Assembly: GCA_024138015.1 (NCBI GenBank)
Contig: JAMXBB010000007.1
Span: forward strand, 67,400,421-67,464,420
Reading direction: 5' to 3'
DNA: 64,000 nucleotides
Origin: Lumnitzera littorea
Lineage: Eukaryota > Streptophyta > Magnoliopsida > Myrtales > Combretaceae
Part shown: piece by piece, positions 1 through 12,800 of the stretch
Layout: the number at the start of each line of letters is the position of its first letter
Numbering within the stretch: the stretch's first letter is position 1
Translations under genes and position numbers: made by a program
Notes under the pieces: generated by a model
Seen by the model: the letters and a program-made list of their open reading frames with translations, nothing else
The model's database searches: none
What the model was told of the DNA's origin: nothing

Positions 1-49
1 CTAGAGGCTTAACTATAAGATGATTAGCTAATGCCTTTAGTAGCAATGA

Positions 50-3000
50 TGTAAGTCCCGTAATCAAGTGTTTGGGGTTTAGTTTGTAAAATTTAGATTA
101 ATCAAATGGGTTATCCAATTGAGCCCAAATTTTACGTCGAAGCTAAAAGTATTAGTAAAAGTAATCTTCTGAGTTTATATTTAGGAAAATAAATAATAAA
201 ATAACTAAATATTATAATATTGAATTATATGTATATTACTTATTATTTATTAAAAACGCATAAAAAGAGTTCCAATAACTTAATATCAATAATTAACGAA
301 TTGATAGAGATAAATTACATTCATACTAAATATCATAAAATAACATAAATAATATTTAGCAGTATTTATTTAAACCATATATTTATTTATGCGTAGGAAA
401 AACATGCTAAATTATGTAAATTACCTAAAATGTGCTAAAATAATACTAATTAATTAAGGAAAATTCATTAAAAAAGTCAAGAAAAATTTAAGAAAAGTGT
501 AGAATGGTTTAGAAATAGGTGTGACGTGTTGAGCATAAATGGGAAAAAATAAACAAATAGGAATTAAACATTTAGAAAGTGAAAAAAAGAAAAGATAAGA
601 AACACTTGGCTACAAATAAATTGAGGAAAACCCATAAACTCATCTATAAATTCAAAAACCCTCATCCATAATTCATTTTGATGATTTGGGAGCTTTAAAA
701 AAATTAGCGAGAGGTGAGAAGAAAAGAGAAACCAATTTTACCAAAAATTAATAAATTATAGTAGAATTAGGGCTAGATAAGGAAACAAATACTAAATGAA
801 GACCTTACATGGTGGCTATTAGGGGTCCAAGGTTTGATATGGTGGTGGTTTTGGTTTACCTACTCTTACTATTGGTGGAGCTCTGGTGGTTGAAGAATTA
901 AGATTGTGCGATTTTCACTTGTAAGTTGGTATTTTTATTAAAAATATCAAAATATGTTAAAAAATTATGAAATTTGGTTTCCCTTGGTATTTTTATATGT
1001 AGAATTAGAATATCAAACTAGATTTTTAAAATTAAAAGTTCTTATATAGGTTACTTAAGAATAAGCTTGATTTTAATGAATTTTGTATAAATTTTAAAAA
1101 ATAATAAATGATGTTATTTTGAGCTAATTTTTTGTTTACATATTCCTCATATGATATGTTTAATTTAAATAAAAATAATTTTTGATAAAATAAATTTTTA
1201 TTATTTATTAAAATTATTTTTGTTGAATCTGCCATGTTTTTTATATGAAAAAAATAATAGGTTTTTAATTATTTTCTTAATGAATCTAATTTGTAATGAT
1301 TTTTGGAGTTTAGTTATGATTTTGGGAATATTTATTTTGAGTCTTATAATTTTATTTGGTCATTTACCTAATTTAAGCTAATTTTTAGCAAAATTAGACT
1401 TAAAATTGATATTTCAAAAAATAATATATATTAAACTACCTTAGTATTTCTCATGATCAGAATATAACAACTATAATTTACTGAGTATAATATATTTTCT
1501 ATAGCTTTAATGGAGCTTGGATACTAGTATTATATATTTTCCTAACATTTGTGTATATTTTGTCAAATATGAAAATATAAGGTAAATTTGTATAATTGAC
1601 ATTGTAGTAAGAGGGTAGCTACAAAAGTAAAAATAAACTATATAATGAATTTTGAATTTGATTATGAACTAAATTTATGAATGTTATGCTAAAATATAAA
1701 GCACCTTCGGATTAGAAATAAATTCAAGAATTAAATCAGAAACTGGGTATATAGAGCAAACTAAGGAGTTAACTAGCTACTAAATCAGAGACTTACTTTA
1801 TTTGAAGTATATTTAGTTAAACTTACAAAAGAAATTAGAAGGAGCTTCTAGGATTTATGTGCAAAACTGTAATCAAAAGATAAATCAAAACCTAGCTCAA
1901 AATAGAAATAAGTGCAAAAAACTTAAAACTTGAATAATTAGAAAATTAAAAATAATAATAAGATTTACAGAGAAAAACCTATATAAAGTAGTTATATAAG
2001 TACTAAAATAATATTTGTATTATAGGGATTATTAGCAATGGCTTATTCGAGTCACAACTTATGTAAGCAAATGGGAAGTTTAAGTAAGTTAGGATCGATA
2101 TATTATTACATTTGGAGTATTGTTTTATAGTACTCGGAGGCTTAGGATTATACTTAATTGTGTTTGTTAGATAGTTGATTATGTACATACTTGTATATGC
2201 ATGTTTCTAGATTTGATTATATGATTCTAGATTAAAACTTATGTGATTTATATGAAATGCTTAAATACCTTAAACCGAATCTAACTAAATATATGACTTG
2301 TAAGTCTAAAATAGACCTGCATTACAACCCATTAGGGGAAAAATTTAGACTTTTTGGCTAAATTGTAATTCCTTTGGAAGGGATAGTGCTAAATAGCATA
2401 ATTGATCCTTTCTTCATCCTTATTCAAACTAAGTGACATGAGAGAAGGTTACAATAAAGGTAAAGTCAATGGTTTGAAGGTAGTTGTAGGAGGAGTGGTG
2501 TCTCCATTACATATGCCTGAGTTTGATCATAAGTTGATGAAATGTGTGCTAAACTCCTTAACCTAGATTAGAGCGAGTGTAATTTCTTTAATCTCACGAC
2601 ATACCGAATAACGTCATGCGATGATATTTACTTATACATACATTACATCTAACTAATTTGGTTAACAATCTCGTTTGTATTTGATGTATGGTTTTAAGTC
2701 TCTATCTCAACTTACTAAGTAATTGGTTGCTCACATCTTTATAGATGTTATTGTTGCATGAGCTAGCTAGAAAACAACTTATAATTACCTTGAAGCTAGT
2801 AATTGCTCAATCTTAGGAAACTGAGGATATAAAACTGAAGGATTAGTCGCACTCTCAAAGTTTGGGTCTTATCTTTAAATCTCTTAATATCAATATACAT
2901 ATTACTTTAAGTGAAGTAAAATTAAGATACTAGATCTTATAAGCATTAATTGAGATATTTAGATTCAAGTATGTATTTCTCATGTTTTTATAGATAATTA

Positions 3001-3129
3001 ACACGTTTAATTTATGAATTGTTTACTTCAAAGTGGATAAGTCATGGTCGCCTTGTATAAATCAACTTTAAGATAGTAGTAATAATATTAGCTTCTATCC
3101 TAGAATGGTTTCTACGACGGGAGTGTTAC
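50..3129. mobile_element. LTR-like sequence, probably solo or detached LTR of a gypsy element
   Basis: The block begins TGTAAGTCCCG and ends CGGGAGTGTTACA, so the ends form the short imperfect inverted repeat usual for Tekay-like gypsy LTRs. A TATA-like tctataaattc lies near 641. No open frame or pol homology is seen inside. The 5-bp flanks do not match (aatga against acttt), so the left boundary is inferred and no target-site duplication supports it. Orientation is ambiguous: the adjacent pol fragment is on the minus strand, which fits a minus-strand 3' LTR, while the TATA-like site is on the plus strand. The rest is AT-rich with no gene visible. Confidence 0.38.
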
Positions 3130-3149
3130 AACTTTACCGCTTTGCGGTG

Positions 3150-3760
3150 TGACAAATGATCTTTGATTCATCCCTATACCCTCTACTTTTCTTAAAAGAG
3201 AAACATGAAATATTGGATGAATTTTAGACCCTTATGATAGATCAAGTTTGTAAGCTACTAGTCTTAATATTTCAATCACTTGAAAAGGACCATAGTTCCT
3301 CCTGGCCAACTTGTAAGACAACCTATTTGCAAGAGACGTTTGTTTATAGGGTTGCAACTTAATATATGCCTAATCACCAATGATTAATTCCTTATCACTT
3401 CTCTTAAAATCTACTAATAATTTCATGCGCTGTTGTACTTTCTCTAAATTTTGTCTCAATAATTTCAACCTCAGCCCTACTACTGAGCTCTTGATCAACT
3501 GCTTCTACCTAACTTAAACCTTTTACATAGTCAAGAAGTTGTAGTAGATCTTGGCCATAAAGGGCCCTAAAAGAAGTTATTTGAGTACTTGTGTGATAGC
3601 TTATGTTAAAACAAAATTCAGCCCAAGGTAAAAACTTAGGCCATTCCGTAGGGCTATCCATTACAAATGTTCTTAAGTAATGTTCCAAGCACCTATTTAA
3701 AACCTTTGATTGGCAATCTATTTGTAGGTAGTATGCAGAAATCATGCTTAATTGCATATG
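3150..3760 (-). pseudogene. Gypsy integrase, C-terminal half, dead
   Basis: The minus frame shows a degenerate form of the HPQTDGQ region followed by NRCLEHYLRTF, a WPKFLPWAEF block and an FRALYGQD block, all typical of the gypsy integrase core end. Beyond a stop, a block like YGPFQVIE and HPIFHVSLLRK marks the C-terminal domain. The catalytic glutamate expected after DGQ is lysine here (CQSKV), so it cannot be active. The core N-terminal part lies above 3760 in broken frames. Confidence 0.8.
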
Positions 3761-4229
3761 ACTTAGATTGAAAATCTCTTACCAAAAGTATCTTATAAAT
3801 ACCCTATGGCTACAGTAACAATTATGTAGTTAAAAGGCAATGGACCAAAGTGAGAATATTTTCAATAATGGCAATCCAGTTATAAAATCCATAGCAATAT
3901 CCTCAAAAACCATTTAAGGTATAAGCAAAGGTTGAAGTAAGCCTATCGAATTGGTTATCAAGTATTTGGCCTGTTAACAAAGATGACACTTCTTTATGAA
4001 GTCTTCTACATCACTTCTCATGCCTCTTTAGTAAAAAGCAGTGCTCAATTATTTAGAAGTCTTAAGGATTCCCGTATGACCACCTATTAGAGTTAAGTGA
4101 AACTCCATAATCAATATAGGAATCATAGAAAAGGATGCTGGTATAAAAATTCTAACCCTAAAAAAGCAAGTCATCTTTAAACACCAACTGTGGTGTTAGT
4201 GACTCCCCTTTCTAGCACTTCTCTTTCAA

Positions 4230-5200
4230 CTATTGCCACTTTAAATTCTTAGCCAATTCATCCTTAAATAAGGTTAGAAAATCTACTAATGGTAATGTTA
4301 ATGCTAAGAAGTGAAATTCCACGAAAAATTTCCTTGATAAGGCATTTGCTACCTTTTTATCAGTACATGGTTTGTATTGAATTTCATAGTCATACCCCAT
4401 TAACTTAATTAAATATTCTTGCTGTTTAGGGGTCTGTATGACTTGTGTAAGCAACTCCTTTAAACTCTTCTAATTTGTTCTAATGATAAAGTGATGTCCT
4501 AATAAGTATTGACATCACTTACGTATTGTTTCTACTATAACAACCAATTCCCTTACATAAACTCCTGCCTTCTACATTCTAGTACTGAACTTCTTGCTAA
4601 AATAAGCAATAGGGTTAGAACCCTAATGTAAAACTACTCCTAGACTTGATCCAGATGTATCCATTTCTACAATCAATGATTCGAAAAAGTCTAGTAAAGC
4701 AAGGATAGGAGTAGACATAAACGAGTCCTTTAAAGTGTTAAAGGTAGTTATAGCTTCATCGGTCCATGCAAAAGCATCCTTTCATAATAATTTTGTCAAT
4801 GGTATTACTATCTTGGCATAATCCTTGACAAATCTTCTATAATAGGCTCGTAATTTCCAAAACCCCCCTCAATTACTTCATGGAACTTGGCTAGGGCCAT
4901 TCCTTTATCGCCTTGATTTTGTCTAGATTTGGTTATAAGCCTTTATTAGAGACAATGTAACCCAAATACTCAATTTATGTTTAAGCAAAAGAACATTTAT
5001 TTATTTTTCAAATAAAATGTGTGTTGTCTCAAACACATCACGGCTTTCTCCAAATTGTCCAAATGTTTTGCCCAATTTTTGCTATACACTAGTATATCAC
5101 CAAAAGATATAATAATGAGCTTCCTCAAATATGGCTTGAAAATACTATTCATCACCGTTTGAAAGGTTGATAAGGCAGTTGATAACCTAAAGGGCATTGC
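4230..5200 (-). pseudogene. Gypsy reverse transcriptase / RNase H remnant, dead
   Basis: At 4997-5197 the minus frame shows MPFRLSTALSTFQ and a run ending DILVYSKNW, the RT palm region. The catalytic YFDD box has become SFGD. At 4230-4454 the end of RNase H is visible (YLIKLMGYDYEIQYKP, then VANALSRK), with the family's VADALSR aspartate replaced by asparagine. Between them, the RT thumb and connection region is readable only in pieces. Loss of both active-site residues shows long decay. Confidence 0.82.
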
Positions 5201-5378
5201 GAGGAACTCATAATGTCCTTTGTGTGTCCTAAATGCTATGTACTGTTATGTTCTCTCAATGAAAGCACTAATAATAGGCTAGTCTAAAGGATGACCTAAG
5301 CCCGATTAATTCTTATCTAAAACAACCACTTGCGAGACAATAAAATATCCAAGAAAATTCTTGTATGAGATTATTCTA

Positions 5379-5381
<3 letters not shown>

Positions 5382-5411
<30 letters not shown>
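5382..5411. repeat. (TC)n microsatellite
   Basis: About fifteen uninterrupted TC dinucleotides, just beyond the broken upstream end of the gypsy pol fragment. Confidence 0.95.
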
Positions 5412-5415
<4 letters not shown>

Positions 5416-7308
5416 TTCTCCCACTTTAAATGAGCATTCCTTCATTAATGTAACAGAACCTTGTTTCTACCTTAATGGTATCATAATTCAATATCCTACC
5501 ATTTCCATCTTCTTCCATCATTTCCACCACCATCCATCTTAGAATATTAATAGCTTGTTTACTTTATAGAATAAAACATATACGGAATAAAAAAAATTGT
5601 TTCCTAAAAATGATTATTTCTAGAATTAGGCTAGAATTTTACACTCTAATTTTTACTTTGTGTAAATTTTTATCATAAGTAATAATTATTTCGTCGTTTA
5701 CTTTAATTCAATGATTTAAACATTAAGTTGGGAATGTCGTAAAAAGTTACTAATATTTTATTAACTTATCATAGCTTTAATATTTTTCAGAATTACAAAA
5801 AGAAAGAACAGCAGTTTTTTTTTTTTTTTCCCCAAAATTTTCTTCAGATATTGACTTTACCAACTCTTGTCCACACGGGTACTAACACTTGTGTGTCGCC
5901 ATGTTTGCAATAAGTAATGGCCATTAATTTCCCAACGAACAAAGATATGAAAACGTAACCAAAACTAAAAAATACAGACACTAAAATGAAAAGAAAAAAT
6001 TAAGACAAAATAATTATAAAAAAATTAAAAATACATATACTTTTAGTGCCTTTGTATCTAATAATAGCTCCTTGTGATTTAATTTCAAAGATGTTGCCTT
6101 TCCTTGCCTTGAATATATAATCAAGTAGTAAAGACGCATATAAAATAGGATGCAATGTTTTATGAGAAGAAAGGGGATTTTACTAACAAAACGCATAAGC
6201 CCTCATGTAATATTATACAAAATGTAGGAACTAGGGAAGGCCATGCATGGAGCACTCCAGTACAATTTTTACTGAATCTCGTTTCTTGATAATGCAAGTT
6301 GGCAACTAATCATGTATTAATAATTTAGTGAATGAACGTAAATATAGATAAAATAATTTCATCAAACAATAAATAGTAGTTGGGACAAAAGATGATCGAT
6401 AATCTTTTTTCCTTTTAATTAATCCACTAGAGAGATGTCTTCATCGCATCGCTTTTAAATTAGGCTGATGATTTCGATGTGTCATATATACCTGACTTCC
6501 TAATCTCCTTCACAGCGGATATCCTATCTGAACAAGTTTAGAGTAGCTTTTCTTATTGAATCGTTACTCGTCGGGTGGCACTTCGTCATAATTAGTATTC
6601 AAGCCAACATATAATTAATAAGCATGCTTCATCTGTTTAATCTAAAAGTTTCTAACGAATATTGCTTTTGAATTGGTTTACTTGCATGTATAAATAAATC
6701 CTCATTTTCATCCCAATCAATATAAGATTTGCACTCTATATCTCAGTTTTCAGGACCTGGGGTTGTAGGTATTGAGAAAAGCAGATGTGATGTGCATTGG
6801 ACGAGTACGATTTGGATCCCAACGAGAACGATATGGTCCTGAAATGTACTAACCTGGAAGATCGGGATTGCACTTTGACTAAAGCGAAAATTTAAGAATC
6901 CTCACCGTAGGCATGCATGTAGTTTTTCCCATCAGTACTGTTCAGGAAATAGCTGTGCCAAATGGCTCCAATATGTTTCTGGTTTGGTTCTACTTTGATT
7001 GCTTAGCTTTGGTGTCTAAAACTTTTTCTCTGTCATTAATTTCTCTACTTTCTGCTTTGTCTGTTAGTGTAAATTAGTCTATTATAGAGTATACTTGATA
7101 AAGTTGTGCTCTCACCATAAAACTATTAAATTAGAATTATGACGATCTATTTTGTTTTTTTTTTTATTAAATTATGTTATCTTTGGACGGCCCATGATTT
7201 ATAATTTAATTTTTCTATTTAATTTTATATATTATGGCTCATTCTTTGTGGCTTTCCCAAGAGAATTGGATGTTTGTAAATCCATTATTCTAAAATAGTT
7301 AAATATTT
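5412..7308. other. Intergenic, no recognised gene
   Basis: AT-rich sequence with a poly-T run near 5815-5830 and no long open frame. The only coding-like signal is a 34-codon acidic stretch at 6791-6895 (reported as a finding). It lies downstream of a TATA-like tgtataaataaat near 6687-6699 and just after possible 3' splice sites (ttttcag near 6756, aaaagcag near 6784). Confidence 0.5.
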
Positions 7309-9613
7309 TGTAATGTTCCAAAATCCAAGACACTATAACTTGCCACGTGCCACTACTGAGTACCGATACACATAGGCTCATATTCTATCGATCAACACCA
7401 TAAATTGTAATAATCAAACCACACATAAAATTGATATAGTATCTCTAGTGCTACAACACTTGTGTCTCTACTAAGTCTCACCATAAGATAAACATATAAC
7501 CATAATTAAGAGAGTCTAAATGCTCCTATATACCATACACAAACTATTAATTGGTACTGATCAACAAGATAACAAAAAAACCATTAAGGAGTTTGATTTC
7601 TAGTACAATACATAACAAACCACAACATATCACACGGCTAGTATATCCCAACCCACTACTTCACATTATATACATAGTATGGATCGTTCTCTAAGTCGTA
7701 CACTAGGTTGTAACCTAGATCATCATAAAAATCATTGTCTCTAGAAGTTCCTATATAACATCCATATTATAGGTTTAGTGAATCCCAGCCCACTACTACA
7801 CATCATATCTATAGTATGGGTCATCCTCTAAGTCGTACGCTAGGTCATAACCTAAATCATCATCTTCAAAAGTTTGACCTCCAGTGTGACCCATAATAAA
7901 CCATAAAACATCACACGACTAGCAAATTCCAACTTGCAACTCTACATCGTATCCATAGTATGTGTCATTCTCTAAGTCATAAGCTACGTCATAACCTAGA
8001 TCATTGTCTCCAGAAATACCTACATCTTTAAAAAAAAATTCCCTAAAGGATAAGCGAAAACGCCTAGTACAAGGTTATTGTACAGACATACATAAGAGCA
8101 CACAATGGCACGATCACATGCATAATAATCATAACTAAAGCACAATCATTTGGTTTTTATCTTTCATTTTAAGTCCAACATTCATCACAACTTTAGTATC
8201 CTAAAGCTTAATGTAACTCATCATCCCTTGGTATCTCGATATACGAGTATATAAATAATATAATACGTATGTAGCATTAGATACTCCCTAACGCCTACGA
8301 GTCAATACCAAACCTAATATCCCTTAGTATGTAACTCCACTTAGGACAACTAACATACCAATTGTCAATTACTACCCTAAGATCACCAATACTTTTGCTC
8401 CCTTAGGTCTAGCTACACACACTCAATACAAATATTATTAAGGTTGAATATGAATTAAGTTCATTTCCATCTAATATTATGCAAGCACCTAGAGCAAACA
8501 TGGTAAACCTCGTATATAAATTAGCAAGCTTATATAACACTTAGTTCTCACTAACACTTGTTTCAACACTAGCACCTGGGTGAAGAGTTTAATTGACTAA
8601 GCATCAAAATCCTAATATCAAGTTAAAGACATTTTAGCATCTTCTATGGTTCAAGTTCCACTTGTCTTCCTATGAGTTGTTTGTAATGCTATTAAGTGTT
8701 TAATCTTATATCTTAGGTTGATTATGGAGTTAAACATGTTTGATTTGTAAAATATTAAGTTAATTAATGTTCAAAATGAAGAAATTAATTTTTATTGCAA
8801 ATATAGGTAAACACAATCAAGCTAATATGATGGGCTACCATTATGTTAGTGGTTTGTCTAAGAATGGACCGGTTAGGCAGTCCTCATCTCACCTTCTACA
8901 ACTTTTCTTCCTTTTTCGAAAAAAAAAAAAAAAAAACACAACTTCATCTATTTGATTCCAAACTTCAAACCATTTTCAAAACTTCAACACTTTCAATATC
9001 TCACTTCTATTGCATTTCCAAATAGTTTGTTATAAATTATCTTCAACATAACACAACATGTAATGACTAAAGCACAAACTTAAATTTGTGGGTCTTCAAG
9101 TTTCTTGAACAACACCACTAATTTTAATCACTAAAAACACCATTCCCATTAGAAGAAGCAAAATAAATTAGATAAATTCACAAACTACCTCAAACTTCTT
9201 CAAATTTTGTTATTTACCAATAATGCAAAATCTCTATATGAGATGCACTACCATTCTTCTTTGAGGAAGCCATTAAACTCTACTATTCCATCAACTACTG
9301 TGTTAAATGTGTTCATGAACACAAAACAGAAGAGAAAACACACTAAACTTCCAATTACTATCAATTCATGGAGTCTTTTGTGTTGAAAGGGTGGAAATTG
9401 CTAGTTTGTGAAGAAAAAAGGAAGATTACTTCATAAGGAAGGAGGAAAGAAAAGAAAAAAAAAAAACATGAACCAACTTTTTGGTTCAAATATTAAAAGG
9501 CAAATGCCCTTATGTTATGAAATGACCACTCTGCCCTTCTCCTTAGAATATATTTACCAACATGCCATTTCTTTATTCATTTATTCATTTCCTTGAAATT
9601 TTAGGTTATTACA
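7309..9613 (-). mobile_element. Solo LTR of a gypsy (Tekay-like) retrotransposon
   Basis: The block starts TGTAAT and ends ATTACA, a perfect 6-bp terminal inverted repeat. It is flanked on both sides by TATTT (7304-7308 and 9614-9618), the 5-bp duplication made by LTR-element integration. There is no internal pol sequence, so this is best read as a solo LTR left by LTR-LTR recombination. Minus orientation is suggested because that end (TGTAATAACCTAAAATTTC, then a GTGGTCATTT motif) resembles Tekay-type 5' ends. It contains a three-copy internal repeat and a poly-A run near 8920-8936. Short open frames inside look like chance. Confidence 0.72.
7621..8015. repeat. Three-copy ~140-bp tandem repeat inside the solo LTR
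   Basis: Units begin near 7645, 7782 and 7925 (spacings 137 and 143 bp). Each carries a form of catagtatggatc, ctctaagtcgtac and gtcataacctagatcat. Copies differ by scattered substitutions, so the array is old. Confidence 0.75.
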
Positions 9614-9826
9614 TATTTAATGAGAATTTCATAAAGGAGGAGAAGTGACTTCATCATCTAAGAAAAGATCATTGTAAATAAGTTAGCTGTCCAAAGATCA
9701 TTGATTATGTTGAATGAACTTAAGTTAGCTGTCCAAATTAATTATGCGTTGGTCTCTTTAGTTTCCTATTTTATCTTATTTTTTATTTTGTATTGTTACC
9801 ATTGGGATATTTATAGCCTAATACTA

Positions 9827-9867
<41 letters not shown>

Positions 9868-12800
9868 AAATAATAGATTTACAGTAATGGTAACAATTAG
9901 GGACAAATTAAGGGAATCGAAAGGTGTCCCATGCTCCTAAGCTCAAAAAAATAAATTAGTTAACAAAGAAGACTGTACATTTTATATGTATATTTTATAA
10001 AGCAAATCTTATTATGATCTGAAATCTAACTTAGTTGTCATTGCTTGGTTCTACATCTATCCTTGTTATTGGTAGTAGCTAAGGTTTCTTGACAAAGGGA
10101 AAGAAGAAAATTATTCTAAGGTTTTGAAAAATAAAAGGATATTATAATACATGTAACTTTGTTAAAACCTCATTCTTTATGATGTTGTCATATAAAGTAA
10201 GGATTTAAATTCTCTGAAGTTATTTTCCTAAAGTTTTCCACTTAAAATGTAAACACATATAATCAATTATTGATATTATAAGAAAAAAGATGACATCATA
10301 ATAATATCATTTGATATTTCAAAATTTGAAATAATCTCAATAATTGAATTTGTAATTTTACCTAAAGTACTTTAGAAGATCTATTTCCATAGAGTAAACT
10401 ATATAATAAGCATCTATTACTTATTAAATGGCTATTTTATTCCCCATTAAATTGTGGTTTTTTCTTTTTGTTTACCAATATTAAATTGTAGTTCAATTCT
10501 CCTCTTATTCCATGATGTAGTGTACATGCTATTAATGTAGAAAACCACATAACAACCTAATTGAAAAACTACCAGCATGATTGCAAAAGATCAACTAGTA
10601 TAACAACATGCTACATAATTCTCAAAATTACTTAGGAGCTAAGCCTCCACAAATGAGTTCCAATTTACATGGCTACCTCTTTATCTTAACTCTTTCAAAA
10701 TATGCATGATAACAACTATATAAAGTCACAAAAAGCCCTAAAATACTCACTCATTAAAGGCAATAGTTTAAGCCTAAAGAAAACATAAAATAAGAAATTA
10801 TCATTAGCCATGTGATAATCAATAGTCAACTATAGTCCTATGGCGATTAACTATAGCACCCCAATGATGAACTATGGACCCCAAGTGGTTGATAATAAAT
10901 AGTCACCTAGTTGTCAACCACACACTTGTAATTCTCATGCTTTAATTTTGCGTTTTGCTCATTTCTTTATCTATTTATGTTCTAAAACTCACGTTTCATG
11001 TAAATTTAAAACAAACTTAATAATTCTCCATTTTATCTTGAATTTATGTAACTCCACACATGCACGTACATTCAAACTTCTCTTATAGTGGAGGTTTTCA
11101 TTGCAATTTACTAACTTGTTTGCACTTAGTTACTATTTCCTTGCACTAACTCACGAGCTTCTAGTTACCTTTCATCTATATGACATTATTTATTTACTTT
11201 GAAACATATGCCTAACTATGAATGTTACACATAATGACACCTATTCATTCATTAATTACTAGCTCCAATACCAAGGCAAGAAGTAATTATTGTACTTCCA
11301 AGCTTTATGTTCCTCTACTAATTTACTAATTACTTAAATTTCCTAGGATCGACCTTTTTCTAAGCCCATTTACTTGCTAACTTGCTCTAAGAATACCTAA
11401 TTAGTAAAATGGAACTTTTTTACACAATCAAACAACCAGGTATTTTCTTCTTGGCAAATTGCATAAACACTACAATCCTCTAGCCTAAGATCGACACCCA
11501 CCACAAAACTACTCAAAATCACTAGCTCTTATTTTAGGACTAGGTTAGGACCCTAGATTCCCCTCAAATTGCTAAGCTCCATGGGACATCGAATCTCATT
11601 ATGGTACAGTTAAATGAAACTAAGATATAAAGCAATGTAAGATAATACTAACACATACTTAACATTGATATAGTATACGTCCAATTTACTTGACAATTAT
11701 AAGGAACTTCTTTAGCATAGTAACTCCTTATTGTTTCTTGAAAACTATCACATCAAAGCCATAATTTGTTAAATCTAAGATCCTTAAGCCTTTGATTTTT
11801 CAGTTGTTTGTGTTAACAAAAAAGGCAAGTGAAAAGATTACCATTGAGGCCTATATCCAGTAAGTTTGTATCAAATACCATTTGCTTAGACTTTTATATA
11901 AATTATGTTCATCCTTAAGCCTTCTTCTAACTTTATCCTCTTAAAATAAAGTCTCATTTAGACTCTTTAAGCACGTCTATAAAATAAAGTAACAGCTCTA
12001 TGCAAATCGTCTAGCATCTATGTCTTCTAGTGAAATCTTGACAATCCTATCCCTTCCAACAGTATTATGATAAGTGAAGTAAGTGTTCTACGAGAATACT
12101 AAGATAATAGAAACTGGATCAACGTAAAAAAAATTTCTAATATGTACTTTTTCTTTTCTATTTTTTGTTCCATAAGAAAGACACTTGGATATTTTATCTA
12201 TTTAAAATGGCCAAATGATTCTTCGTTAAGGACCAGTTAAATCCTTGACAATTCCAACCAATGATAACTTTGCCATTGCTATTTTAGGCTAGCCAACATC
12301 CCTTGTTTCTTCTTATATCACTTCTACTTCCATCAACATACTTTTTATAGTAAAACAAGGTGAATAGCTATTAGCTATTATGCTTATTTTATGGTTTTGC
12401 ATACTAGGATTAGCTAAAGAAATTGATGAATATGTGGCTATTAATCATAATGTTGTATACTAAGTGATTTCCATTAAGGCTAGTCACCATTCTAAATAAG
12501 CAAGTCACGGATTGGATGTTCGATGCTTATAGTGGAATCGGCATTGGATGAATGTGTTGATAGTTTAGGCGCTAAAATCGACATGTTGGGCAAATACATT
12601 ACCAATATGGCTAACAAATTTGATATAGGTTGGGTATTTAATAAAGAAGACATAAATGGGCCAAACAAGTGGTATGAGTGCCATTATGGATAGTCATAAT
12701 GAACTAATTTCTCGAAAACTAATATTAATGGTGAAGCCAACATTTGATCATTTGTGTTGGTGTTGAATTGGATACTACATTTATATATATTTAGATCAAT

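Larger units (their letters stand above)
3130..5330 (-). mobile_element. Degenerate Ty3/gypsy pol fragment (RT, RNase H, integrase)
   Basis: Read on the minus strand from high to low coordinates, this segment holds the end of a reverse transcriptase, an RNase H and the integrase through its C-terminal part. That is the RT-RH-IN order of Ty3/gypsy. The upstream part (gag, protease, first half of RT) is absent. The fragment stops near 5330, about 50 bp before a (TC)n tract. All frames are broken by stops and shifts. No chromodomain is seen after the integrase, so the clade (Tekay-like is possible) stays open. Confidence 0.85.

Noticed and set aside
1285..1390. TGTAATGATTTTTGG as an alternative LTR left end
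   Set aside because: Flanks (taatt against acttt) do not match either, and the TATA-like site near 641 would be left outside.
8767..9596. Three overlapping ~60-codon plus-strand open frames
   Set aside because: They lie inside the solo LTR, run through poly-A tracts and match nothing.
10800..10920. Repeated tagtcaactatag words as a possible minisatellite
   Set aside because: Spacing and sequence are too irregular to define a unit.
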